Shown: positions 10,421 through 20,948 of the stretch, in pieces
Numbering within the stretch: position 1 is the stretch's first letter
How the letters are laid out: each line of letters opens with the position of its first letter
Assembly: GCA_024803745.1 (NCBI GenBank)
Contig: JANJXV010000196.1
Coordinates: forward strand, 1,624,501 to 1,688,500
Reading direction: 5' to 3'
DNA length: 64,000 nucleotides
From: Megascapheus bottae
Lineage: Eukaryota > Chordata > Mammalia > Rodentia > Geomyidae
Made by a program: the position numbers and the translations under genes
The notes under the pieces: model-generated
Seen by the model: only the letters and a program-made list of their open reading frames with translations
The model's database searches: none
Told to the model about the DNA's origin: nothing

Positions 10421-11995
10421 AGCTGTACTTCCTTCGGACCAGGCAGTCCCAAAGCTTCCTGAGAGATCCTGCCTCTTGGCGCAGTCTGCAGGCAGACACT
10501 GGGGGGTGAGCCTGCCAACCTCCAGCTGGGACAGGGGAGCAGCCTCGAAGCATAGTCCTGTTCTTGTCTCTGCAAGCCGTGACCTTCCCTTCCCTTGCCA
10601 CTGTTGCTGCAGCTGAGAGCTCGCTGGGTTTCTCTGGAGGAAATGTATTTGTTCTCCACTCAGTGTAACTTATCTCAAGCCAGGAGCCGGTGTGCCACAC
10701 CTGCCACACCCCTTCCTGGCTCACGGCCACACAGCCTGGCCTGCACTGCCCACAGAGCACATGAAGGTCACCTGTCTGTCCTTGGTCCTCAGGGAAGACT
10801 GGTATGTCTGCCCACCCAGTTCTAGTTCTGGAGGCCTTTGTGAAAGCATAGCCTCCTAGGATACAGTACTCCTTAGCCCATCTGTATTGAATAGCTTTGG
10901 AGATAAAACCACTTTGTCTTCTAAAAATCATTTTTGATTCCCTCACACAGATTTTCACCAAGAACAAAACAAACAAAAAACCCTAGATGTGAAATTTCAG
11001 GCCCTGTAAGGTGGTATTTTAATATCTTGACCAGGTGATGAGACATCTTCCCCTGGAGACCCAAAGTGTGGTTGGAAGTCCTCTCTGAGTCTGCCTTGCT
11101 TCCTGTCCAGCTGCCCTGGCAGGACTCTGATTCCTCCTCCTCTGTTGGGCCATGGTGGGGCTTGTCTCGGGGGAGCCTGGGGATGGCATGTCCACTTCAA
11201 GGAGGGTGAAGGGCTCCCTTCGGGCCAGGTATACTGGAGGCAGGTGTGTGGGGTCCAGCCCAGGCACTGTTCTCACGCTGCCCGCTAGCCGCCTGCACTG
11301 TGTTCAGCGCAGCTCTGCCTCCAGCGGTGTTGGCCTCTGAAAGTTCATCAGTGGACTCCAGGTAGCCCACAAAGCCCTCCACAATGCACTTCGCTTTAGA
11401 ATCAAGACGTGTAGCTTTAGTAACCATGGTATGCTTGATGACAGGGAGAGAGAGCGAGGGCCACCATAAAATTCAGAAATAGTCTCACTTGCCAGATTGC
11501 CTTGAATTAAAATCTCGGAAAGGAGGCTGACACACCGTGGTGGGTGGGCTGGGAAGCTATCTACTGCATCCTGTGCTTCCTGTGCCTTGGTGTCACCAAC
11601 ACTTGTGACTTGTCACCTCGCCCCCAGGTCTCTACCAGACATTTTTACAAGCTAGGAAAATAATCTTTAATATGTTATTTTTCTAACTTCTTGGGCATTT
11701 GATAACAATTTAAAGTATTATAAACATTCCAGCATATTTTATATTTTCAAAATTTGACTTTCTACTGATAAAAGAAACTTTGAGGTAGACTTTAGTGAGC
11801 TTTGCACTGGTGCAGTAGTGGTGTAGAGTCACAGTGATGTCACTGAGGTTGCTGAGTGGACATTGTAGGAGCACAGCAGGCAACGGCGGGCCTGGCCTTG
11901 GGCCCTGTGCCTTCCTCCAGGCTGTACACCTGAACACCAGAAGGTGCCTTGCTTTTTAACCAAAATTTCCAATAAAATGAGTTAATGCTGCTCTG
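10421..11995 (+). other. PTTG1IP: PTTG1IP 3' untranslated region with poly(A) signal
   Basis: The sequence after the TAA is largely free of SINEs for about 1.5 kb. A canonical AATAAA lies at 11971-11976, followed by a GCTGCTCTGCTGTCTGAGTG-type downstream stretch. The resulting UTR of about 1.57 kb suits a long-UTR gene. The exact cleavage site is inferred. Confidence 0.7.
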
Positions 11996-12639
11996 CTGTC
12001 TGAGTGTGCGGTCTCCATGGTTGTGGGCCTGGGGGGTGGCCGGTTCCACTGCAGGCCTGTGGCCTGCCCGTGGTGCTTTTCTACTCAGCGCTAGAGCAGT
12101 GGCCATGACCCCGGGTCACCCCAGTGTAATGGGCAGCGGTGGACAGCCGCACACCTGTACTCTGCAGGTGGCAAATCTTCAGGGCCTCCAGGGGAAAAAC
12201 CTAGAAATGGCTGCCGCCTCCCCACCCCCCATGGCTTTCAGATTCACTCATTGTGTGGGAAGATGGCACGGCAGGTCTCTGCTTATTCGTTTAGTAACTC
12301 ACCTCCTGTGCACACCAAACATTCCAGCCGGGACAGAAAAGTAAGGGGTCCTACAGTGTGCTCTTATGTCCTCCACGTAGAGAATCCCACTGCGTGGCCT
12401 CCAGTCCTCTTCCACTTGAGGGAAAGCTCACAGCATGGCCTTCTGTCCTCTTCCACACGAGGGGAAGCCCACAGCGTGTCTTGCTGTCCTCTTCCATGCG
12501 TGTGGTTCTGGCTGTGCACTTGCTAGACTGGCAAGTCTTGAGTCACACTTTGAGCCCTACTTTGTACCAGTTATTTTGAAGGAATCTTGTGGGCTTCTCT
12601 GCCCAGGGCATCTACAATTCTCCCCTTGTGTGTGTGTGG

Positions 12640-12860
12640 GGGGGGGGGTCATGGGCTTGAACTCGGCCTAGACACTGTCCCTGAGCTCTTCAGCTCAAGG
12701 CTACTGCCCTACCTTCTAGCCAGTTCCAGTTTTCTAGAGGTTAATTGGAGATAAGAGTCTCAGGTCCTTTTGTGCCCAGGCTGGCTTTAAACCTTGATCC
12801 TCGGATCTCAGCGTCCTGAGTAGCTGGGATGGCAGGCGTGAGCCACGGGGCGGCCGGCGC
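12640..12860 (-). repeat. B1-Geo dimeric SINE
   Basis: Antisense Geo half beginning after a G run, the linker 'aggttaattggagataagag', then a B1 antisense half ending in 'ggcaggcgtgagccac'. Confidence 0.85.
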
Positions 12861-13857
12861 AATCCCCCACATGTTAACCTCCTAAGTAACTGAGAACCAC
12901 GCCATCCAGCTGCATATTGTGTAGGTTTTAAACTTTCTGGTTCCTATTTTTCTAGGAAGTCATCCATTTATTCAATCTAGACTTTAAATGCATTGGTATG
13001 AATATTAGCAAAAAACATGCCACCTCATTTCTTTTTCTGTAGGTGGCAGGCCAGGCAGTCCACAAAAGAATGGGTCGTCTGGGGATACTTCCTCGGAAGC
13101 AGCCTTTACCCACTCAGAAACTTGTTTCACACCAACAGTGAGGGGCCGGGTCAGCCCACCCATTTCCCTTACTTGTGGGCTTAAGCATTTTCCTGATCTT
13201 CTCCCAGTGCATTTTGCCCATTTGGAGGTTGTGGGTATTTCCCACAGGCCTCGTAGATGTAGGCAAAGGCCTTGCCATGAGCCATACTCTCTGCTCTTTT
13301 GCATTTTTATCCGTTTTCTGCTCTTTGACATTTTCATTACCTTGCTGTCATAGGTCTATCTCCATGGCATACTTGTCCCCTTGCCTGGAAAGCCAGGTGG
13401 TGCCCTGGCCAATAGACAGGGCAGAAGTGAGTGCATGGCTCTGAAATCCCAGCCTTAGCAGGCCTGCATCTTCTGTTCCCTCTCAGAAGTTTACTCAGGT
13501 TGAGAAGCCCAGGCTACCCTGCCAGAGGCAGTGGGCTGGGCTGGCAGCAGTGACTCACACCAGACATGGCTGGTTCTGTGGAGCAGTTGGCAGACTGCAG
13601 CCACTTGAGGGAGCCCGGGCAAAGCAGCCAAGAGCACCGGGTAGATGCAGACCAGACTTCATCCAGATAACGAGACACAAGTAGACTGGTAGTGCTAGGG
13701 CACCACAGTTGGATTGTTTATGATTTGGCAATAGATGCTTGGTAATAGTAGCAGACTCTGCTAGTGTCTGCATGGGCTTTTTGCAAAAACAAGAACAGCA
13801 TGCTTAATACCAGCTGAAAATGGAAAACGAAAAATCTGAAAATAAAATGTACAATAC

Positions 13858-14435
13858 AGCCAGATGGTACAGGCTGACGTGTGATCCTAGCTATTCAGGA
13901 GGCTGAGGTCTGAGACCTGAGATTCAAAGCCAGCCAGAGCAGGAAACTCATGAGACTCTTATCTAAACTACCAAACAGACAAACAAACAAAAACCCAAAA
14001 ATACACCAAACAAACATATAGCTGTGGCTCAAATAGTAGAGCACAGGCTTGAGTGAAAAAACCACGTGGGAAGCCCTGAGTTCAAGCCCTAGTCTCCTCC
14101 CCTCAGACAACACACACAAATTATTATAACACTGAAAACACAACAATAAATTTAACAAAATGTGGGCAAGATTAGTCATTGAAAACACCTGAGAAATTAG
14201 AGCACTAAATAAACAATACAGTCTGATTGATGGATCAAATGGCTCAATTTTTTTTTTTTTTTTGCCAGTCCTGGGGTTTCAACTCAAGGTCTGAGCATTG
14301 TCCTTGGGCTTTCTCAAGGCTAGTGCTCTACCACTTAAGCCACAGCACCAGTTCTGGCTTTTCCTATGTAAGGGGTACCGAGGAATTGAACCTGGGCCTT
14401 CATGCATGCTAGGCAAGCAAACTTCCAGCCCTGCA
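13858..14435. repeat. B1-Geo SINE (+, 13858-14100) and ID-Geo SINE (-, 14250-14435)
   Basis: The forward element begins 'agccagatggtacaggctga' and ends with a Geo B-box-like 'gagttcaagccc'. The reverse element starts with poly-T and ends 'catgcatgctaggcaagcaa'. Confidence 0.82.
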
Positions 14436-14604
14436 AATTCTCTTTTTTGAATTTAGTAAAGCATTTTAATAAATTGCACATTATAAATCAAAGTTAGAAT
14501 AATGTGCACTCTTAATATAATCACGGTTTTCTATGCATTGCTTTCTTAGATCACCCAGGAAAAACAAGTACAGCTACAAGTCATTCTGGGCTTTGTGTTT
14601 TTCT

Positions 14605-15072
14605 TTTTGCCAGTCCTGGGGCTCAAACTCAAGAGCCTGGATGCTGTCCCTGACCTTGCTGACACTCTATCTCTTGAACCACAGCTCTACTTCCAAGTTT
14701 TTCTGAGTAGTTTACTGCAGATAAAAGAGTCATGGAGCTGGCTCAGTACTGTAATCCTAGCTACTCAGGAGGCTGAGATCTGAGGATTGTGGTTCAAAGC
14801 CAGCCTGGGCACTAAAGAATGTGAGACTCTTATCTCTAATGAACTACTAGAAAACAAAGTGGCACTGTGGCTCAAGGGGTAGGGCGGTAGTCTTGAGCTA
14901 AAGAGTTCAGGGACAGCGCCCAGGCCCAGAGTTCAAGCCCCATGACTCACACACACACACACACACACACAAACACAGCCTCATGGGCTTTCTGCCTGGG
15001 CAGACTTCAAACTGCAGATCTCAGCTCCTAAGTAGCTAGGATTGCTGGTATGAGCTAATGGCACCTGGTTAC
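14605..15072. repeat. Nested SINEs: B1-Geo (+) inserted in B1-Geo (-)
   Basis: An antisense dimer runs from 14605 and breaks at 'agataaaagagtcatgg' (about 14728). A forward B1-Geo with a CA-rich tail (to about 14972) follows. The antisense dimer then resumes with 'cctcatgggctttctgcctg' to about 15072. The shared 'tcatgg' at the two edges fits a short target-site duplication. Confidence 0.75.
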
Positions 15073-15656
15073 TAACCATTCTCTTGGGTGCGTTTTTCCT
15101 CTGAGCACTTGGAAGGAGTGGGCCCACTGTGTCCTGGCCTTTTAAGTTTCCTGCACCTCCCTGTGAGTTCCTCCTGCAGTCTTCAAAATTCTCTTTGTTG
15201 TCTTTGGCAGTATGATATGTCTGGCTGGGGTTTCTCTTGAGTTCATCTTAACGGGGTTTGCTGAGCTTTCTGGAAGTTCCAGCTATTGTTTCTTTAAAGA
15301 TCCCCTCCACACTTCCCTCTCCTCCCGTGGTCTCCGGCAGTGGGTGCACTGGCCACAGGTCTGTTAGATTTGGCTCCCTTTTCCCAATCCTTTTGCTACG
15401 CAGGCTCCATTATTCCCCTTGTTCTGGCTGCTTCATGATCGTTCTTTGCCTGAACAAACTTGCTATGAATGCCTGTAGTGCATTTTTCTCACTGTGATTT
15501 TTGGTTCATTTTAATTCAGGTTTCTGTCTCCCTCTTGAAATTTCCATCTTGTTCCTGGGTGTTTTCTTGTTTTTCTTCATGTCTTCTTTAAATCCAAGAG
15601 CATCTTTTATGATGCTTGTTTTAAACTCTTATTTCCATTAGATCTAGCATCACTAT

Positions 15657-16165
15657 TTTTTTTTGTCGGTCCTGGGCTTGCGCTCAGGGCCTGAGCACTG
15701 TCCTTGGACTTTGTCAAGGCTAGAGCTCTACCACCTGAGCCTCAGCACCACTTCTGGCTTTTTTCTATGTATGTGGTGCCGAGGAATCGAACCCCGGTCT
15801 TCGTGCATGCTAGGCAAGCACTTTAACCACTAGGCCAAACTCCCGGCCCTATCATCAGTATTTTTTAGGGAGTTTCCATCAATGGATTTTTTTTTAATAG
15901 TTAAGACTTTCCTGTTTCTTTTGTATACCCGTCTGCCCTCCCCACTCCCCTTCTCTCTCTCTCCCTTTCTTTCTTTCTTTCCTCCAGTCCTAGGGCTTGA
16001 ACTCAGAGCCTGGGCTCTGTCCTTGAGCACTTTTTGCTCAAGGCTAGCACTCTGCCACTTGAGCTTTAGCACCACTTCTGGCTCTGTGTATGTGGTACCA
16101 AAGAATCCAACCCAGAGCTTCATGCATGCTAGGCAAGCCCTCGACCACTAGGCCACATTCCAGGC
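15657..16165 (-). repeat. Two IDL-Geo SINEs, both antisense
   Basis: Elements at about 15657-15850 and 15980-16165 are each headed by a T- or pyrimidine-rich run, with a Geo half followed by an ID-like half ending 'accactaggccaaact' or 'gaccactaggccacatt'. Confidence 0.85.
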
Positions 16166-16578
16166 CACGCCTGTTAGTTTTGGTTGAGGATCCTTTGTAT
16201 GTGAGAGTCTTTTCGCCTACGCCCTGCAGTCATTTTGAAAGCACCCATCCTGGAAGACCTCATAGACACCAACAAGTTCAACAAAGGGGTTCACCTCTGG
16301 GAGAGGGCAAGATGGCGCCTGCCTCTGTTCAGAGGCATCCTTATACAATCAGGACTAGGAGCAGGAAGTACTGCGAGGGCGGGGCTGGACACTGGAGACA
16401 GAGCGAAGGCCTGTGGATGCAGGTCTGGGTGAAGTCTACTGACCAGCAGGGGCGGAGATGCAGGCTGAGGGCCTAGGGTGGAGACCTCAGCCCCCAGTGG
16501 GAGAGGACCTACCGACACATCTAGCCTTTCCCCTTTATGCTTCTCTGCTGGCTTTGCGGAATTTTGTCTGTCTTCAGT

Positions 16579-16902
16579 TTCCAACAGGTAAAGGATGCCG
16601 TCCCCCATGTGGGTTTCCAACAGGTAAAGGATGCCGTCCCCCATGTGGGTTTCCAACAGGTAAAGGATGCCGTCCCCCATGTGGGTTTCCAACAGGTAAA
16701 GGATGCCGTCCCCCATGTGGGTTTCCAACAGGTAAAGGATGCCGTCCCCCATGTGGGTTTCCAACAGGGAAAGGATGCCGTCCCCCATGTGGGTTTCCAG
16801 CAGGTAAAGGATGCCGTCCCCCATGTGGGTTTCCAACAGGTAAAGGATGCCGTCCCCCATGTGGGTTTCCAACAGGTAAAGGATGCCGTCCCCTATGTGG
16901 GT
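16579..16902. repeat. 36-bp minisatellite, nine copies
   Basis: Nine consecutive 36-bp units show almost no length change and few substitutions (one gggaaagg, one cagcagg, one ccctatg variant). Each unit carries CAGGTAAAG, a partial match to a 5' splice site lacking the +5 G. Because 36 is a multiple of three, open frames persist on both strands; these are not taken as genes. Confidence 0.95.
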
Positions 16903-16984
16903 TTGCATTACCTGGCTCCTTTCATCTATAAATTGATGTTTTCTCATCAGTCTTTGGTGTGTGTGCGCGCGCACGCATGCGTGC

Positions 16985-17205
16985 ACCAGTCCTAGGGCTT
17001 GAACTCAGGGCCTGGCAACTGTCCCTGAGTTCTTTTGCTCAAGACTAGTGCTCTACCACTTGAGCCACAGCTCCGCTCCAGGCTTTTTGGTGGTAAGCTG
17101 GACATAAGAGTCTCGTGGACTTTCCTGCCCAGGCCGCCTTTGAACTGTGATCCTCGGCTCTCAGCCTCCTGAGTAGCTGGGATGATGGGTGAGTCACCAT
17201 GCCCA
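16985..17205 (-). repeat. B1-Geo dimeric SINE
   Basis: Antisense Geo half ('cctagggcttgaactcaggg'), linker 'tggtggtaagctggacataa', and a B1 antisense half with 'cctcctgagtagctgggatg'. Confidence 0.85.
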
Positions 17206-17351
17206 GCCCCAGTTGGTTCTTTCAAAAACAAAACAAAACAAATAACTTTCCTATGTCACTGCTGAGAATTTGTTTTCCTAATATCTTTGAGTATATACTT
17301 GTAGCTGAAGACTGTAGTAACAGCCAATTTATAGCTTGTAAGAATTCCAAC

Positions 17352-17553
17352 TTTTTTTTTTTTTTGCTAGTCCTGGGCTTGAGCTCAGGGCCTGAGCACT
17401 GTCCTTGGACTTTCTCAAGGCTAGAGCTCTACCACGTGAGCCACAGCACCATTTCCAGCTTTTTCTATGTATATGTGGCACCAAGGAATTGAACCCGGGT
17501 CTTCATGCATGCTAGGCAAGCACTCTACCACTAGGCCAAACTCCTGACCCAAT
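17352..17553 (-). repeat. IDL-Geo SINE with target-site duplication
   Basis: A full antisense dimer is flanked by direct repeats aattccaac at 17343-17351 and 17554-17562, with the poly-T (the tail of the inserted strand) at the left edge. The intact duplication marks a comparatively young insertion. Confidence 0.9.
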
Positions 17554-18199
17554 AATTCCAACTTTTGAGCTGAGCTGACAGGCTGGCTGTTATATCCCTT
17601 GAGAAACAGTGACACTTTCCTTTTCTTTGCCTGTCAAGCTGGTGTTGGAAGGGACAGGCTGACATTGTGTGCCTGAGTCTTGTTCTCCTTTGGAGAGTGT
17701 TGATCTCCCAGACCCACTCTTGTATTGGCACTGGACACTGTTTGCGGCAAGCTATAAACAGTGTCTGATCTTCTGTGGCTGCAACTCCCAGCTCTGCCCA
17801 CTCTCAAAGACCTCTTCTTCTGCAGATCTGTCTGATGGGCAGCTCCAGGGTCAGCTGGACTCGAGCTGACTAGACACAGGACGTGGGGACTCCCTTCAGT
17901 GCCCCGCTCCCTCTGAGATCCTACCCTCACTAGCCGTCCAGCTACCATGCTGGTTTTTTCTACAAGCGTTGTCCATCGCCCGAGTCCACAGCTTGGCAGC
18001 AAGAGGCTTAGCTCAGGCTGAGCAGAAGGCAGCGAACAGCCAGCAGGCGCCCAGCAGGCGTGTCCACGTCTCCTTTGGGCCGCAGGTGTGTTTTTCTCTT
18101 GAGGTTTCGGGTGCAAGTTCTGTCACCACAGCACATCTCTATCATTAGGACTTTGGAGAGGATCGAGAGAGAAAAGCTAACATGAGACAAAAGTAAAAC

Positions 18200-18430
18200 C
18201 TGGGGCCTGAGCACTGGTGGCTTGCGCTTGTCATCTTAGCTACTCAGGAGGCGGAGATCGGAGGCTCGAGTGTTGAAGCAAGCCTGGGCAGAAAAGTCCA
18301 TGGCACTCTTATTTCCAGTGAATCACCACAAAGCTGAAAGTGGCCCCGTGGCTCAAGTGGTAGAGTGCTATCCTGGAGCAAAAGAGTAAAAGAACAGGGT
18401 CCAAGCACGGAGTTCAAGCCCAGGATGTAC
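18200..18430 (+). repeat. B1-Geo dimeric SINE
   Basis: Forward B1-like half ('ctactcaggaggcggagatc'), linker, Geo half ('gtggctcaagtggtagagtg') and an A-rich tail near 18437. Confidence 0.83.
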
Positions 18431-19159
18431 GCCCACAAAAAAACCCCCAACCCGAATCCAGAAAGTGAAGGTGGCAAAAGTGTCTATGCCCACCACAGCC
18501 ATCAGAATCCCATCTGTAAATGAAGGACGGTGTTGGCACCCACCACAGTCCGCCCCGTACCGGCCAGCAGTCCCACACTTGAACTGTGTCTGCACCCTGT
18601 CACGTCCAGCGATTTCACAACGTGTAACTCCCCTTTCCGCCCCGGGCGCAGGTGGGTCCCGAAGACGTCTCAGTTGTGACTCCACTGGGTCTTGTCTTAT
18701 GCTTGCTCTCATTCCACAGTCTGCTTGGTGTCCTCAAGTTTTTCTTTGTTGTCTAGAGTTTGGTTTTCACTAGTAAGGACAGGGGCCTGCACTGAGCTTC
18801 TTGGATCCTGTCTGCCACCAGTCTCTCCTTTACTTTCGGAAAGGTTTTCTTTAACCACGTCTCCTCATCCTATCTGGCAACAGATGTACTGTACTTCTAA
18901 CCCGTGTGTCTCTGTGTGATGTGTCACTTCATTTATCCATCTGAGATAAGGGTGTTTTTGTTTGTTTTTGCAATCATGGCTTCAGCATTTTGGACATGAC
19001 GTGATTCTTTTAGTCTGGCCTTGGGCTTTCTAAATATTGATCTGTATGTGGTGTCGTTCACTGTTTTAGAAAATTCTTAGCCATGCTTTTCTTGAAATAC
19101 TTCTGCCCATTTCTTTTTTTTTCTTTCCTGCTATTCCAGTTACACATAGGTTAGATTTT

Positions 19160-19720
19160 TTTTCAGTCCTTCAGACTTGAACTCAGAGCCTGGGCACTGT
19201 CCTTGGACACTTTTTGCTCAAGGCTAGCACTCTGCCACTTGAGCCACAGCGCCACTTCTGGCTTTTTCTGTGTATGTGGTACTGAGGAATCAAACCCAGG
19301 GCTTCATGCATGCGAGGCAAGCACTCTACCACGAGGCCACGCTCCAGCCCGGTTAGATTTTATTGGTAATTCCTGTGCCAGTACTGAGGCTGGAATTCCG
19401 GGTCTTGTACTCCCACTTGGCTGTTCCTGCTGCAGACTATTGCTTTACCACCCGAGCCACACATCCACGTTCTCTGGCTCTTTTTGCTGGCTTTGGACGT
19501 CCATCTTCAGGTCTCAGCCTCCTGGCTGGCGTCGTCCCTGCCCCGGTACGGTTTTGTTTTGTGGGCAGCCCCGGCCTGAGTCCTCTCTCAAGGCCGGAGC
19601 GCCGCCACTCGAGCCTCAGCACCACGTCCAGTCTTCTTCTGTGTGCGTGGTACCCGGAGCTGGACCTGGGCCTCGGTGCGCGCTGGGCAGGCACTGGACC
19701 CCGAGGCCAAACAGGCGCCG
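19160..19720 (-). repeat. IDL-Geo SINE and two degraded Geo/B1 copies
   Basis: A clear antisense ID-Geo dimer spans about 19160-19352. A decayed copy follows at about 19375-19540. A GC-enriched ID-Geo copy at 19560-19720 sits at the upstream edge of the SUMO3 CpG island. Confidence 0.75.
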
Positions 19721-20927
19721 TCCGTCTGTGGTTAAACGCAGCGTCGCCTTTCTGCCCGGGGCCTGGCCGGCGCCCCCGTGCACGGCCCCAGGAGGTGCGG
19801 ACGGAGGAGGGCGCCCACTGCCCGGCCTCTGCTTTCCGGCACGGTTCCCCCAGGCTGACCTTGGGCCGCGGCCTCCCGTCTCGGACTCTCCGTCTTCCCG
19901 GCCACCGCTCTCGTCACAGCGCCATTTTACGACGAGTGACGTTGATGCTGATGGCACTCGGTGGCCCCGAGAACCGCGGCCTGGACTCCCCGCCGCCGCC
20001 CCGCCAAGGTCCGCCGTGGCCGAGGAAGGTTTCTGGGTCCCGGCTCTAGGGGGCCCCGGTGGGGGCGGAGGCGGGCGGCGCGCGCGGATGCGGGGCGCGG
20101 GCGCGGCCCTGGCCCGGCCGGCGGGGTCCAGGCGGGCAGGCACGGGCCGGCTTCTCTGCGGTGGGAGCGGCTGGGCCCCGGCTCCTTCCCCAGCGCCGGG
20201 CAGGGCCGCCCTCGCCTGCCTGCCGCTCCCGGGCCGCTGGGGAAGCTGGCGCACGGCCCGTCCGGCCGCTCGGCTCCGGCCGGTGCTCACCTCCGGCTCC
20301 CGGCTCTCCCTTCGTGGGGTCCTCGGGGCACAGCCCGCGGGCTGGGCGCCCCGCCCCGGGCCTCCACTTTCGGGGAGCAGAAGCGCCGGCGGCGCGGGCG
20401 CGTGCAGTGAGCGCCGCGGAGCCAGAGGCGTCGCCCCGGGGCTCCGCGGGCCGTGGGGTCCCCGCCGCGCCCGCCCGGCGCCGCCCCGGCCCCCGGCCCC
20501 CCGGGCCCCCGAGCCCCCGAGCCCAGCCCGGGCCTGGGCTCTGCGCACCCGGCCCCAGGGGTCCGGGCCGGCGGGCGGCGGGCGACGGGCGGAGACGCGG
20601 GCTGCCGCCGCCCGAGCTCCGCCCCGCGCCCCGGGCCCCGGGCCCACGAGCCCCGCGCGCCCCCGCCCCGCGCGCGCCCGCAGGCCCGCCCCGTGACGCA
20701 GCCCCAACCGCCCGGAGGCGTGGCCGGCAGGCGCGCGCCCGACGCCGGGAACGCGCGCCGCGTGCACGCGCCGCGCCACGTGACCGCCATCGACCAACCG
20801 GCGGGCAGCGATGTGGGGATAAAGCGCGGCCCCGCGAGCAGTTGCGGTGGGGCGGAGAGCGTGACTCGTCCGCTCCGGCGCCGCTGCTTCCCGCCGCGCG
20901 TCTCGCCGCCGCCAACGCCGCGCAGCC

Positions 20928-20948
20928 ATGTCGGAGGAGAAGCCCAAG
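20928..20948 (+). CDS. SUMO3: SUMO3 exon 1 coding part (MSEEKPK)
   Basis: The ATG sits in cgcagccATGtcg, a purine-less but C-rich context typical of SUMO genes. Seven codons are followed by donor gtaagc at 20949. The 5'UTR within this exon runs back toward about 20850 (inferred). Confidence 0.95.

Larger units (their letters stand above)
11996..19700. other. PTTG1IP-SUMO3 intergenic region
   Basis: No exon is supported. Contents are at least ten dimeric SINEs, a (CA)n run near 14949-14972, a 36-bp minisatellite at 16579-16902, and unique-looking blocks at 12000-12630, 12900-13850, 15080-15650, 17560-18190 and 18430-19150. Confidence 0.7.
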
